Of a stretch of 64,000 nt of DNA, positions 1 through 9,473 are shown piece after piece; position 1 is the first letter of the stretch; each line of letters starts with the position of its first letter. The position numbers and the translations under genes are program-made. The DNA is from Lutibacter agarilyticus (GTDB lineage Bacteria > Bacteroidota > Bacteroidia > Flavobacteriales > Flavobacteriaceae): positions 62,001 to 126,000 of the forward strand of contig NZ_FZNT01000003.1 in NCBI RefSeq assembly GCF_900188235.1, written 5' to 3'. The notes under the pieces were generated by a model. The model was given only the letters and a program-made list of their open reading frames with translations, was not told the origin of the DNA and made no database searches.

Positions 1-401
1 CCACAATCAGTAATTTGTTGTAAAATTGCTGCAGGCTCTAATTCAATGTCTGTTTTTAAAGGAAAATCTACTTCTTCAAAATTTGAAGGATCCTTCGCAT
101 CGGTTCTAATAACAATACATTGTTTTTTGTAGCCACTGGTATCAATAACCAAATCTAATTTAGTTACTGTACCGGCAACAGGAGCATGTATATTTGAGGA
201 TACAAACCCGCCAGATTTGGCAATTACTTGCCCTTTTTCAACCTTATCTTTTTTATCTACAACAATTTCCGCAGGAATACCTATATGCTGTGCAATAGGT
301 ACATTTACCACTTTTGGAACTGTCATTCTTTTAATTTCTTTGGTTGAAGTAATTTTATTTTCAGGAGGGTGAATTCCTCCTTTTGGAAATGTTTTAAGCA
401 T
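1..401 (-). CDS. rnfC: Rnf complex subunit C, N-terminal part (cut by window edge)
   Basis: About 133 residues are visible, starting at the ATG at 401 and running open to base 1. The N-terminus contains the RnfC hallmark GGIHPPENK (residues 8-16), followed by a biotinyl-lipoyl-like barrel segment (GGFVSSNIHAPVAGTVT). RnfC is the NADH- or quinone-facing iron-sulfur/flavin subunit of the membrane Rnf ion-translocating ferredoxin:NAD+ oxidoreductase. The start codon overlaps the last 8 bases of rnfB, which indicates translational coupling. The FMN/NADH site and the 4Fe-4S motifs lie outside the window. The family call is firm. Whether this complex pumps Na+ or H+ cannot be judged here. Confidence 0.93.
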   Translation of the reverse strand, partial: MLKTFPKGGIHPPENKITSTKEIKRMTVPKVVNVPIAQHIGIPAEIVVDKKDKVEKGQVIAKSGGFVSSNIHAPVAGTVTKLDLVIDTSGYKKQCIVIRTDAKDPSNFEEVDFPLKTDIELEPAAILQQITDC

Positions 402-1401
402 CCGTTTTTGTATTTTTTGATTCTACAGTTACATCTTCTTTTACAACTGCAACTTTTTCAACTTCCTTTTTAACTTCTGGTTTTGCTGCTTCGCCTTTTA
501 CAACTGCAACTTTCTCAACTTCTTTCTTTTCTACAACCTTTTTAGCTACTGGCTTTTTTTCAACCACTTTTTTTGGTTTTTTAGGCGGAAAGTTAGTTTC
601 TATAATAGAGTGTGTAGGACAAACATCCACACATTTTCTACAAAGTGTGCACAATGCAGGGTCAATATATGCTAAATTATTGTTCATTGAAATGGCATCT
701 TTTTGACACACATCTTCACATTTTGAACATCCTATACAAGCTACAGCACATGATTTTTTAGCAATACCACCTTTATCTTCATTTAAGCAACCTACAAATA
801 CTTTTAAATCGCGTTTGTTACGTGGACGCATTTCAATAATATCTCTTGGACACGCTTTTACACAAGCTTCACAAGAAGTACATTTATCAGTATCAATTAC
901 CGGTAAACCTGTAGCTTCGTCCATATACATGGCACCAAAATTACAAACGGCTACACAATCTCCATCACCTAAACAACCGTATTGGCAATCGGTTTCACCA
1001 CTGTAAATCATTGCTGAAATAGCACAAGTTCTTGGCCCTTGATACTCGGTAGTTTTCGGACGAACATCACAACCACCTTGGCAACGTAAAACCGCTACTG
1101 TTGGGTCTTTTTCTGTAACTGCTTTGCCCAATTTTTCGGCTACCAATTTCATTACATCATTCCCTCCTACCGGACAAAATAATTCTGAAATATCTTCGGT
1201 ATTCACCAATTTATCGGCGAAAGATTTACATCCCGGAGAACCACAACCAGCACAATTTGCACCTGGCAATAATTCGTCAACCTCAGCGATTAAAGGATTT
1301 TCATACACATAAAACTTCTTGGATACTACATATAATACTATTGCTGCAACTACACCTAATGAAGCTAATAACAATACACTATATAAAACTGAATCAGTCA
1401 T
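394..1401 (-). CDS. rnfB: Rnf complex subunit B, multi-ferredoxin protein
   Basis: This 335-residue protein has one N-terminal membrane helix (residues 5-28). An RnfB four-cysteine iron-sulfur motif follows (C50, C53, C58 and a cysteine near 75), then several ferredoxin-type clusters such as CTSCEACVKACP and CTLCRKCVDVCP between about 130 and 270. RnfB is the ferredoxin-interacting entry subunit of the Rnf complex. It is longer than the roughly 190-residue proteobacterial protein because of the extra ferredoxin modules and a Lys/Glu/Val/Ala-rich tail (about 275-335) that contains a duplicated EKVAVVK segment. It sits 2 bases after rseC and overlaps rnfC by 8 bases, so the three genes form one operon. 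Confidence 0.93.
   Translation of the reverse strand: MTDSVLYSVLLLASLGVVAAIVLYVVSKKFYVYENPLIAEVDELLPGANCAGCGSPGCKSFADKLVNTEDISELFCPVGGNDVMKLVAEKLGKAVTEKDPTVAVLRCQGGCDVRPKTTEYQGPRTCAISAMIYSGETDCQYGCLGDGDCVAVCNFGAMYMDEATGLPVIDTDKCTSCEACVKACPRDIIEMRPRNKRDLKVFVGCLNEDKGGIAKKSCAVACIGCSKCEDVCQKDAISMNNNLAYIDPALCTLCRKCVDVCPTHSIIETNFPPKKPKKVVEKKPVAKKVVEKKEVEKVAVVKGEAAKPEVKKEVEKVAVVKEDVTVESKNTKTDA
438..522. repeat. 28-bp direct repeat inside the rnfB tail
   Basis: Bases 438-465 and 495-522 are identical at 27 of 28 positions. They encode the two EVEKVAVVK copies in the charged C-terminal tail of RnfB. The tail looks like a recent in-frame duplication of a low-complexity segment. Confidence 0.85.
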
Positions 1402-1403
1402 TC

Positions 1404-1856
1404 TTAATTAAATTTTAATATTGAAAGTTGAAATGCTTTTTTAAACGTGTCTTTTAACACAAAAAGCATAAAATAATAAGGCACTAAAACAAATAACGAA
1501 ACCAAGCCCGCTAACCATTCTTTTAAAAATAATGAAGTTAAAATAAGCACCAAAAACATTAATATAAAAGGAAAAACATAAGCCCAAAAAACTGCTTTTA
1601 AACCTAATTCTCTATTTAATACCAAATCAACAGTCTCGTTAAGCTGAAACGATTGGGTTGGGTTTTCAATTTCTATTTCTTTATCGTTTGAATCTGACAC
1701 ACCACAAGCAGATTGCGCTTTACAGCCCTCACAATTCACATTCCCTTTTAACGAAATCGTTATCGTATTTTTAGAAATCTTAGAAATTATTCCTTCGTGT
1801 TTAATCGTATCTTTTTTTGTCTTGTAACTGTCTAAATCCAGTTGGGTCATAATCAA
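1404..1856 (-). CDS. rseC: RseC/SoxR-reducing-system family membrane protein
   Basis: This 150-residue protein has an N-terminal cytosolic domain with a cysteine motif CEGCKAQSAC (about residues 38-47) and two hydrophobic helices (about 88-108 and 112-135), the layout of the RseC/MucC family. In many Bacteroidota and proteobacteria rseC lies beside rnf genes; in E. coli the rsx/rse system helps reduce SoxR. Here it is the first gene before rnfB, with a 2-base gap, so it is probably an assembly or accessory factor of the Rnf complex. Two methionines (residues 1 and 3) could be the start. The 256 bases between it and dnaE contain no gene and presumably both divergent promoters, but I found no exact TAnnTTTG element there. 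Confidence 0.85.
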   Translation of the reverse strand: MIMTQLDLDSYKTKKDTIKHEGIISKISKNTITISLKGNVNCEGCKAQSACGVSDSNDKEIEIENPTQSFQLNETVDLVLNRELGLKAVFWAYVFPFILMFLVLILTSLFLKEWLAGLVSLFVLVPYYFMLFVLKDTFKKAFQLSILKFN

Positions 1857-2112
1857 CGCTGCATTATCATTATGCTGTAAAATTAAATCAACTTTATAGT
1901 TTAAAATATGATTATTGTTAGGGTTTATTTAAAATAAATCATTCTGTAACCTTAATCACATAGAGAAATCAAACTGAAATACCAGTTTGGTCAACCAGCT
2001 AACAACCTTTAACATAGCGCAATTGTTAATAAAAAAAAGAGGTAATTGATTTCTGAAAATATTAAAATGCATACTTTTAAAATCTCATTTTTTTTCAAAA
2101 AAAATTTCGCAC

Positions 2113-5100
2113 ATGTTTTTAATATTTGATACTGAAACTACTGGTTTACCAAAAAAATGGAATGCCCCAATTACCGATACTGATAATTGGCCGCGTTGTA
2201 TTCAAATAGCATGGCAATTGCATGATGCATATGGTGTTTTAGTTGAACATAAAGACTATTTAATTAAACCTGAGGGATATAACATTCCTTATGACGCAGA
2301 GCAAATTCACGGAATTTCAACTCAATTAGCTCAAGAAAAGGGGGAAGACCTTGAAGATGTATTAGTCCTATTTAATGAAGCGCTTTCTAAATCTAAATTT
2401 GTTGTTGGTCAGAATGTAAAGTTCGACCTTAATATTATGGGATGTGAATATGTTAGAAAAGACATCAATACTCCTTTAAATGAATTGCCTGTTTTAGATA
2501 CCTGTACTGAAAAAACTGCAATTCTTTGTCAAATACCTGGAGGAAGAGGTGGAAAATTTAAATTACCAACATTAACAGAATTACACCAACACTTATTTAA
2601 TGCTCCATTTGGAGAGGCGCATAATGCTACTGCCGATGTTGAAGCAACAACTCGTTGTTTTTTAGAATTAATCAGAAAAAGACTTTATACAAAGGAAGAA
2701 TTAGATGTTGCGCCTGATTATTTTAAAAATTTTGATGCTAAAAATCCTTCAACAATAAATGTAATTGGTTTAAAGCATTTAAATTTAAAAAAAGAAAGTA
2801 ATAAACTTAAAACTTCCCCTAAAAAAAAGGCAACTATTTCTACTTCTGAAGTCAATGCAATTAAAGACTTAAAGGATAGTACTTTTTCACATTTACACTG
2901 TCATTCACAATTTTCAATATTACAGTCAACTTCCAGTTTTAGCAATTTAATTCAATCTGCTATTAAAGATAAAATGCCTGCAGTTGCTATGACTGATTCT
3001 GGGAATATGATGGGAGCTTTTTACTTTGTAAGAGAGGCTATCAATCATAATAATTCCGTAGAAAAACACAACGAAAACTTACCTGAAGGAGCGGTACCTA
3101 AACAACCTATAATTCCTATTTTAGGCTGTGAGTTTAACGTTTGTGAAAACCACTTTGACCGAACACATAAAGACAATGGGTACCAAATTGTAATTTTAGC
3201 TAAAAACAAAAACGGGTATCACAACTTGGCTAAAATGTCGTCACTTTCTCATACCCAAGGTTTTTATTATGTTCCTAGAATTGATAAAAAAATAATAGAA
3301 GAGTATAAAGAAGATTTAATTGTACTATCAGGTAACTTATACGGTGAAATTCCTAGTAAAATTTTAAATGTAGGTGAAAAACAAGCTGAGGAAGCATTAC
3401 TTTGGTGGAAAGAACAGTTTGGTGATGATTTTTATTTAGAAGTGATGCGTCACAACCAAGAAAATGAAAATCACGTTAATGATATCCTTATTAAATTTTC
3501 AAAAAAACACAACGTTAAGTTAATTGCATCAAATAATACCTTTTATACAACCAAAGAAGAAGCTGAAGCGCATGATATATTATTATGTGTAAAAGATGGA
3601 GAAAAAATGGCAACTCCAAAAGGAAGAGGCCGAGGTTTTAGATACGGACTACCCAATAATGAATATTATTTTAAGTCCCAAGAACAAATGAAAAATTTGT
3701 TCAAAGACCTTCCTGAAGCTATTACAAACACACAGGAAATTGTAGATAAAATTGAAGTTTACACATTGGCTCGCGATGTACTTCTTCCTAAGTTTGATAT
3801 TCCTGAGCAATTTGTAGACCCTGAAGATGAAATTGACGGTGGTGTGCGTGGTGAAAATGCATATTTAAAACATTTAACTTTTGAAGGTGCTAAAAAACGA
3901 TATGGCGACAAATTAGATGCTGAAAAAATAGAACGTTTAGATTTTGAACTCTCAATTATTGAAAAAACTGGTTATCCTGGTTATTTTTTAATTGTGTGGG
4001 ATTTTATTTTAGAAGCTCGTAAAATGGGTGTATCGGTAGGTCCTGGTCGTGGATCTGCTGCAGGTTCTGCAGTAGCCTACTGTTTATGGATTACTAATAT
4101 TGATCCTATTAAGTACGATTTACTTTTTGAGCGTTTCTTAAATCCTGACCGTGTATCACTACCCGATATTGATATTGATTTTGATGACGAAGGTAGACAA
4201 CGTGTAATTGAGTTTGTAATTGAAAAATATGGTGCTAGCCAAGTTGCCCAAATTATTACTTATGGTACTATGGCTGCTAAATCTTCCATTCGAGATACGG
4301 CAAGGGCACTAGACTTGCCATTGCACGAAGCCGATAGAATTGCCAAATTAATTCCCGGATTAAAACTGCAGAATATTTTTGGCGATGATGAAAAAAGTAA
4401 AGGAAAAGTAAAAGGCCTAAGAGCTGAAGAATTTGAAAATGTTGAAGAGCTTAGAAAAATTGCTGATGGAAATAATTTAGAGGCACAAACTATCAAGCAA
4501 GCAAGAGCTCTTGAAGGTTCGGTTAGAAATACAGGAATTCACGCTTGCGGGGTTATTATTACTCCAGAACCTATTACCAATTTAGTACCTGTTTCTACTG
4601 CAAAAGATTCAGACATGTATGTTACGCAGTTTGACAATAATGTGGTTGAAACTGCGGGTTTACTAAAAATGGATTTCTTGGGGTTAAAAACATTGACCTT
4701 AATTAAAGATACCGTAAAAATTGTAAAGGCTAAACACGGAATTGACTTAGTACCCGACGATTTTCCGTTAGATGATCAAAAAACATATGAACTTTTTCAA
4801 AAAGGAGAAACTATTGGCGTATTTCAATATGAATCTCCCGGTATGCAAAAACATATGAAATCGCTAAAGCCAACAGAATTTGCTGATTTAATTGCTATGA
4901 ATGCATTGTACCGTCCAGGTCCAATGGAATATATTCCTTCATTTATTGATCGTAAACACGGGCGTGAAGACATTACTTATGATTTAGATGATATGGAAGA
5001 ATACCTAAAGGAAACTTATGGTATTACCGTATATCAAGAGCAAGTAATGTTACTTTCTCAAAAACTCGCAGGTTTTACTAAAGGTGAAGCCGATATGTTG

Positions 5101-6471
5101 CGTAAAGCAATGGGTAAAAAAATATTTGCCTTACTGGAGAAACTAAAGCCTAAGTTTATTGAAGGTGGAAAGGCGAAAAATCACGACGAAGAAAAATTAG
5201 AGAAAATTTGGAAAGATTGGGAAGCATTTGCTGCTTATGCTTTCAACAAATCACACTCTACTTGTTATGCATATATTGCTTATCAAACCGCTTATTTAAA
5301 AGCACATTATCCTGCGGAATATATGGCATCTGTATTGTCTAATAATATGAACGACATTAAACAGGTTACTTTTTTTATGGAAGAATGCAAACGTGCTGAA
5401 ATTCCTGTTCTAGGTCCTGATGTTAACGAATCGTACTACAAGTTTGCTGTAAACAAAGAAGGTGCTATTCGTTTTGGAATGGGTGCTATAAAAGGGGTTG
5501 GTGCTGCAGCTGTGGATGCTATTGTAAATGAGCGAAAAGAAAACGGCTACTTCTCGTCTGTTTTTGATGTTACCAAACGAGTTGATTTACGTGCAGCTAA
5601 TAAAAAAGCATTTGATGGTTTAGTAATGGCCGGTGGATTTGATTCTTTTGGAAATATACACCGAGCACAATACTACCAATTAGATGAGAAAGGAATTACT
5701 TTTATTGAAAGAGCCATTCGCTATGGAAATAAATTTCAGGAGAATAAAAATTCGGCTCAAGTTTCCTTATTTGGCGAAGCTTCTGAAGTTCAATTTCCAG
5801 AGCCTGAAATACCCGAAGCTGAAAAATGGGGTATGATGGAAGAACTTTCAAAAGAAAAAGAATTGGTTGGAATTTATATTTCTGGACATCCTTTAGATGA
5901 TTTTAAAACCGAAATAAAATATTACTGCAACACGCCACTAATGGCGTTTCAAAATCAAGCTGCATTGATAAATAAAGATGTTTCCATTGGTGGAATTATC
6001 ACCAATATTGAGCACCGTGTTTCTAAAAATGGAAAAGGTTGGGCTACTTTTGCTTTAGAAGATTTTAGTGGCTCTAGTGAATTTAGAATATTTGGTGAAG
6101 AGTACTTACGATTCCGACATTTTTTAGTTCCAAACTCATTTCTTTATGTTAAAATTTTCGTTAAAAAAGGATGGAATGATGGTGATGTACGCTTATCTTT
6201 TGGAAACATTCAAATGTTACAAGATGTGTTGGAAGAGTTTTCAAAAAAAATAACATTGAATATTTCTTTAAAAGATATTAATGAAAAATCTATTCAAAAA
6301 ATAAATGCTATTTTAACCCAACACAAGGGCACAAAATCATTGAATTTTCTAGTGTATGATTTAGAAGAAAAAATTAAATTAAATTTACCAAGTAGAAGTT
6401 ATAAAGTAGATATTTCTAATGAATTTATTGACGTTCTAAGACAAGAACAAATCAACTTTAAGCTTAATTAG
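2113..6471 (+). CDS. dnaE: DNA polymerase III alpha subunit with N-terminal DnaQ-type exonuclease
   Basis: This 1452-residue replicative polymerase begins with a 3'-5' exonuclease of the DEDD family (DTETTG at 6-11, HNATADVEAT at 170-179). A PHP domain (FSHLHCHSQFS at 258-268) and a C-family polymerase core follow, the latter with GPGRGSAAGS at about 643 and the catalytic PDIDID at 684-689. A helix-hairpin-helix region and an OB fold (about 1290-1370) complete it. The fused proofreading domain is usual for flavobacterial DnaE, whereas E. coli uses a separate DnaQ. I see no intein or frameshift. The ATG follows an A-rich leader. It is transcribed divergently from the rnf operon and probably as a unit of its own, although the next gene starts 12 bases later. 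Confidence 0.97.
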   Translation: MFLIFDTETTGLPKKWNAPITDTDNWPRCIQIAWQLHDAYGVLVEHKDYLIKPEGYNIPYDAEQIHGISTQLAQEKGEDLEDVLVLFNEALSKSKFVVGQNVKFDLNIMGCEYVRKDINTPLNELPVLDTCTEKTAILCQIPGGRGGKFKLPTLTELHQHLFNAPFGEAHNATADVEATTRCFLELIRKRLYTKEELDVAPDYFKNFDAKNPSTINVIGLKHLNLKKESNKLKTSPKKKATISTSEVNAIKDLKDSTFSHLHCHSQFSILQSTSSFSNLIQSAIKDKMPAVAMTDSGNMMGAFYFVREAINHNNSVEKHNENLPEGAVPKQPIIPILGCEFNVCENHFDRTHKDNGYQIVILAKNKNGYHNLAKMSSLSHTQGFYYVPRIDKKIIEEYKEDLIVLSGNLYGEIPSKILNVGEKQAEEALLWWKEQFGDDFYLEVMRHNQENENHVNDILIKFSKKHNVKLIASNNTFYTTKEEAEAHDILLCVKDGEKMATPKGRGRGFRYGLPNNEYYFKSQEQMKNLFKDLPEAITNTQEIVDKIEVYTLARDVLLPKFDIPEQFVDPEDEIDGGVRGENAYLKHLTFEGAKKRYGDKLDAEKIERLDFELSIIEKTGYPGYFLIVWDFILEARKMGVSVGPGRGSAAGSAVAYCLWITNIDPIKYDLLFERFLNPDRVSLPDIDIDFDDEGRQRVIEFVIEKYGASQVAQIITYGTMAAKSSIRDTARALDLPLHEADRIAKLIPGLKLQNIFGDDEKSKGKVKGLRAEEFENVEELRKIADGNNLEAQTIKQARALEGSVRNTGIHACGVIITPEPITNLVPVSTAKDSDMYVTQFDNNVVETAGLLKMDFLGLKTLTLIKDTVKIVKAKHGIDLVPDDFPLDDQKTYELFQKGETIGVFQYESPGMQKHMKSLKPTEFADLIAMNALYRPGPMEYIPSFIDRKHGREDITYDLDDMEEYLKETYGITVYQEQVMLLSQKLAGFTKGEADMLRKAMGKKIFALLEKLKPKFIEGGKAKNHDEEKLEKIWKDWEAFAAYAFNKSHSTCYAYIAYQTAYLKAHYPAEYMASVLSNNMNDIKQVTFFMEECKRAEIPVLGPDVNESYYKFAVNKEGAIRFGMGAIKGVGAAAVDAIVNERKENGYFSSVFDVTKRVDLRAANKKAFDGLVMAGGFDSFGNIHRAQYYQLDEKGITFIERAIRYGNKFQENKNSAQVSLFGEASEVQFPEPEIPEAEKWGMMEELSKEKELVGIYISGHPLDDFKTEIKYYCNTPLMAFQNQAALINKDVSIGGIITNIEHRVSKNGKGWATFALEDFSGSSEFRIFGEEYLRFRHFLVPNSFLYVKIFVKKGWNDGDVRLSFGNIQMLQDVLEEFSKKITLNISLKDINEKSIQKINAILTQHKGTKSLNFLVYDLEEKIKLNLPSRSYKVDISNEFIDVLRQEQINFKLN

Positions 6472-6483
6472 AGTAACCTATTT

Positions 6484-7584
6484 ATGAGAAAAAAAATTCT
6501 TGTTTTTTTTATATTGAGTAGCTTTTTAGGGTTTAGTCAAAAAAAACACACCTATTTTCAAGCAGATTATTTTTATGGGAACATTCTTGGATCAAGTCCA
6601 GATGCAACTGTTTTTTTACAAGGACATCCTACAGGAATTTTTGCAAGTTATAACATAAAAACAACAGGTGATAAAAATTGGCAAGGACTTTATAATTTCC
6701 CTGATGTTGGTGTGTCTTTTGGTTATCAAAATTACAATTCAAAAGTGTTGGGAGAACTTTACGCGCTCTACTTTCATTATAATTTTTATATCCTAAAAAG
6801 AACTTCAAAAAACCAATTGATATTTAGACCCGGAATTGGAATTGCATACAGTACTAAGCCTTACAACAAAGTAACCAACAATAAAAACACCGCCTTTGGT
6901 TCTGCAATAAACTCTAGCACCTATTTTAAATTATACTATCAAAGAGAATCTTTAATTGGTAATTTGGGCGTAACTGCCGGAGTAAAATTTGTACATGCAT
7001 CAAATGCTAATGTTAAATCACCCAACTCTGGAGTTAATATTTGGGCTATTTCAGCAGGATTAAACTACAATTTATCACCAAAAACAACACAAATAACGTT
7101 TATACCTTCAACTGATACACTGAAAGTAACGGAGCCTATTAAACTAAATTTAGCTGTAAGAGGTGGTGTAAATGAGTCCCCAATTATTGGAACTGGCTTG
7201 AAACCCTTTTTTGTTGCTTCGGCTTATTTAGATAAAAGAATTAGCAGGAAATCTGCCTTTCAATTGGGTACCGATTTGTATATTTCGCCAATATTAAAAG
7301 ATTATTACGAAGTAAATTTAAGTATTCCTCATACAAACCTAAAAGAAACTAATTCATTTTCAAGGATAGGTGTTTTTCTAGGGTATGAATTGTTTATTAA
7401 CAAATTCTCTATTGAAGGAGCATTAGGTTATTATGTGAAATATCCTTTTGAATTTGATGGAAGAGTTTATGAAACCTTGGGTTTAAAGAGGTATTTCAAA
7501 CAAAAATGGTTTGCCTCTGTACGCTTAAAAGTTCACGCCGCCAATGCTGAAACTGTAGAGTTTGGTGTAGGGATTCGATTCTAA
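6484..7584 (+). CDS. PagL-like acyloxyacyl hydrolase (outer-membrane lipid A deacylase)
   Basis: This 366-residue exported protein has a signal peptide (about 1-18, ending FGFSQ-like) and alternating beta-strand segments typical of an outer-membrane barrel. The segment FVHASNANVKSPNSGVN (169-185) matches the PagL active-site pattern, with H171 and S173 as the likely catalytic pair. PagL enzymes remove a 3-O-linked acyl chain from lipid A. The protein is about twice the length of classical PagL. Its second half ends in VHAANAETVEFG (350-361), which resembles the first motif. It lies 12 bases downstream of dnaE and 9 bases upstream of a lipoprotein gene. The family is likely; the activity is inferred. 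Confidence 0.75.
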   Translation: MRKKILVFFILSSFLGFSQKKHTYFQADYFYGNILGSSPDATVFLQGHPTGIFASYNIKTTGDKNWQGLYNFPDVGVSFGYQNYNSKVLGELYALYFHYNFYILKRTSKNQLIFRPGIGIAYSTKPYNKVTNNKNTAFGSAINSSTYFKLYYQRESLIGNLGVTAGVKFVHASNANVKSPNSGVNIWAISAGLNYNLSPKTTQITFIPSTDTLKVTEPIKLNLAVRGGVNESPIIGTGLKPFFVASAYLDKRISRKSAFQLGTDLYISPILKDYYEVNLSIPHTNLKETNSFSRIGVFLGYELFINKFSIEGALGYYVKYPFEFDGRVYETLGLKRYFKQKWFASVRLKVHAANAETVEFGVGIRF

Positions 7585-7593
7585 TTTTTTATT

Positions 7594-8340
7594 ATGAAAA
7601 AAATATTTTATAGTATATTACCATTTCTTTTACTTAGTTGTAATTCTGAAAACTCAAACAATTGCTTCCAAAAAGCTGGTGCAATTATTCGAACAGAAGT
7701 TGAAGTTGCTACATTTGATAAAGTAACAGTTCATGAAAGAATTGAATTGATAATTACACAAGGTAACCAACAAAAGGTTATTGTTGAAACTGGTGAGAAT
7801 TTATTCAATGATATTTCTATAGAAGTAATTAATAACGAACTTATTTTAACAAATTATAATACTTGCAACTTTATAAGAGAGTATGATTTAACAAAAGTTT
7901 ATATTACTTCACCTAATTTAACTGCAATAAGAAATGCTTCAGAATATAATGTTTCTTCAAATGGCGTTTTAACATATCCTTCTCTTTATTTACGATCTTC
8001 GGGTGAAAAAAGCGACTATTTATCAATTGGAGACTGGTATTTAACTATCAAAAACGATAATTTACGTATTTGGTCAAACGGGATTGCTAATTTTTATTTA
8101 GAAGGCACTACTAACAATTTAGATCTAAGTTTTTCAGATGGAGATACACGCTTTGAAGGTAAAGAGCTTATAGCTCAACACGTAAAAGTAAGACAAGTGA
8201 GTTCTAATGATATGTTGATTTTCCCTGTTCAAAGTTTAATAGGAAGTATTCATTCAATGGGAAATGTAATTTCATTTAACAAGCCTAAATCTATTGAAGT
8301 TGAAGAACTAAGTGATTACGGAAAACTTATTTTTAAGTAG
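7594..8340 (+). CDS. DUF2807 (head GIN domain) lipoprotein
   Basis: This 248-residue protein has a lipoprotein signal (lipobox LLLSC, C16). The mature part begins with the DUF2807 pattern: TFDKVTVHERIELIITQG followed by a repetitive beta-strand region, predicted to form a beta-helix-like surface domain. The family is abundant in Bacteroidota and sometimes called a putative auto-transporter adhesin, but no biochemical function is established. It follows the PagL-like gene by 9 bases on the same strand. Its last 8 bases overlap the end of gldA on the opposite strand. Confidence 0.8.
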   Translation: MKKIFYSILPFLLLSCNSENSNNCFQKAGAIIRTEVEVATFDKVTVHERIELIITQGNQQKVIVETGENLFNDISIEVINNELILTNYNTCNFIREYDLTKVYITSPNLTAIRNASEYNVSSNGVLTYPSLYLRSSGEKSDYLSIGDWYLTIKNDNLRIWSNGIANFYLEGTTNNLDLSFSDGDTRFEGKELIAQHVKVRQVSSNDMLIFPVQSLIGSIHSMGNVISFNKPKSIEVEELSDYGKLIFK

Positions 8341-9226
8341 TTAATTCTCTAAACAAACTTTCTAAATTTTTGTTTTTGGTATTTAGTTGCAATATTTTTA
8401 AGCCATTGTCATGCGCAAAATCAAAAACTTCAGCACGCATATCATTGCTTGTTAAAAATGTAAGTTGCCAAATTGTATCGTGAATATTGGTAGCCGATTT
8501 TAAATAAGGAATGGTGTCTATAAATTGCTTTTCAATTTTATAATCAAACTCAACTTCAATTATTTGCTCTTGGTTTTCCTTCAATTCTTTTAAACTCTTA
8601 TCGGTAATAATTTGCCCTTTATTTATTACAATTACCCGATCACAAATAGCTTCAACTTCTTGCATAATATGTGTTGAAAAAAGTACAATTTTATCTTTTC
8701 CAACTTCCTTAATTAGCGTTCTAATTTCTAATAATTGGTTAGGATCTAACCCTGTAGTTGGTTCATCTAAAATCAATACATCGGGCTCGTGTAATAACGC
8801 CGCAGCTAAACCTATTCGTTGCCTATACCCTTTCGAAAGCTGATTGATTTTCTTATGTACTTCAGGTGTTAAACCTACTTTTTTTATAATAGCTTCTACT
8901 TTCTCTTTTGAAATATTATGTATGGTTGCATTGAACATTAGATATTCTCTCACATACATTTCTAAATACAACGGATTGTGTTCTGGTAAATAACCAATTT
9001 TTTGTTGTGCGCTTATTTTTTCAGTAGCAATATTAAAACCGCTTACTAAAACTGCTCCTTCTGAAGCAGTTAAATAGCCAGTAATAATTTTCATCATGGT
9101 ACTTTTACCAGCCCCATTAGGACCTAAAAAACCAACAATCGCCCCTTTTTCAATCGTAAAACTTACAGCGTCTAACGCTTTTTGGGAACCGTAAAATTTT
9201 GTAATATTTTTCACTTCAACACACAT
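8333..9226 (-). CDS. gldA: Gliding-motility ABC transporter ATP-binding protein GldA
   Basis: This ABC ATPase of about 297 residues has Walker A (GPNGAGKST), the signature region (LSKGYRQRIGLA) and Walker B (VLILDEPTTGLDP). It matches GldA, the ATPase of the GldA-GldF-GldG transporter associated with gliding motility in Flavobacteriia. gldF and gldG are not adjacent in this window, which is common because gldA often sits alone. An in-frame ATG lies 5 codons upstream (9241), but the start at 9226 gives the family-typical N-terminus MCVEVKNITKFYG, so I prefer it. The 3' end overlaps the DUF2807 gene by 8 bases tail to tail. Presence of gldA alone does not prove motility. Confidence 0.88.
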   Translation of the reverse strand: MCVEVKNITKFYGSQKALDAVSFTIEKGAIVGFLGPNGAGKSTMMKIITGYLTASEGAVLVSGFNIATEKISAQQKIGYLPEHNPLYLEMYVREYLMFNATIHNISKEKVEAIIKKVGLTPEVHKKINQLSKGYRQRIGLAAALLHEPDVLILDEPTTGLDPNQLLEIRTLIKEVGKDKIVLFSTHIMQEVEAICDRVIVINKGQIITDKSLKELKENQEQIIEVEFDYKIEKQFIDTIPYLKSATNIHDTIWQLTFLTSNDMRAEVFDFAHDNGLKILQLNTKNKNLESLFRELTT

Positions 9227-9314
9227 ACAACAAAAATACATTTTAATTTAAATAATTGTAACATTTTAACGTTGCATGCTACATATAATTATTAGACCTT
9301 TGAAAAATTATTAT

Positions 9315-9473
9315 ATGGGCTGTTTTAGAGTTATACTTTGTATTATTTTTCCACCATTAGCTGTTATAGATAAAGGGTGTGGATCAATTGTAATTGTATT
9401 TATTTTAACTTGTTTGGGTTGGATACCTGGAGTAATAGCCGCACTAATTATTAATAACAATCCAGAGAACTAA
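9315..9473 (+). CDS. YqaE/Pmp3 family small membrane peptide
   Basis: This 52-residue peptide has two hydrophobic helices and the Pmp3/UPF0057 core (ILCIIFPPLAVIDKGCGS, then a second helix ending in IPGVIAALII). Family members are stress-induced plasma membrane peptides that affect membrane potential in yeast and plants; the bacterial role is not settled. An in-frame ATG at 9276 would add 13 residues that do not fit the family, so I choose the ATG at 9315. Its stop codon overlaps the lipB start by one base (TAATG), suggesting translational coupling. Confidence 0.82.
   Translation: MGCFRVILCIIFPPLAVIDKGCGSIVIVFILTCLGWIPGVIAALIINNNPEN

Noticed and set aside
1857-2112. A small RNA or short gene in the rseC-dnaE gap
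   Set aside because: I see only A+T-rich DNA without a convincing open frame, hairpin or exact promoter consensus.
9276-9314. Longer start for the Pmp3-type peptide
   Set aside because: The extra 13 residues precede the conserved core and do not match the family's short N-terminus; the ATG at 9315 is the better choice.
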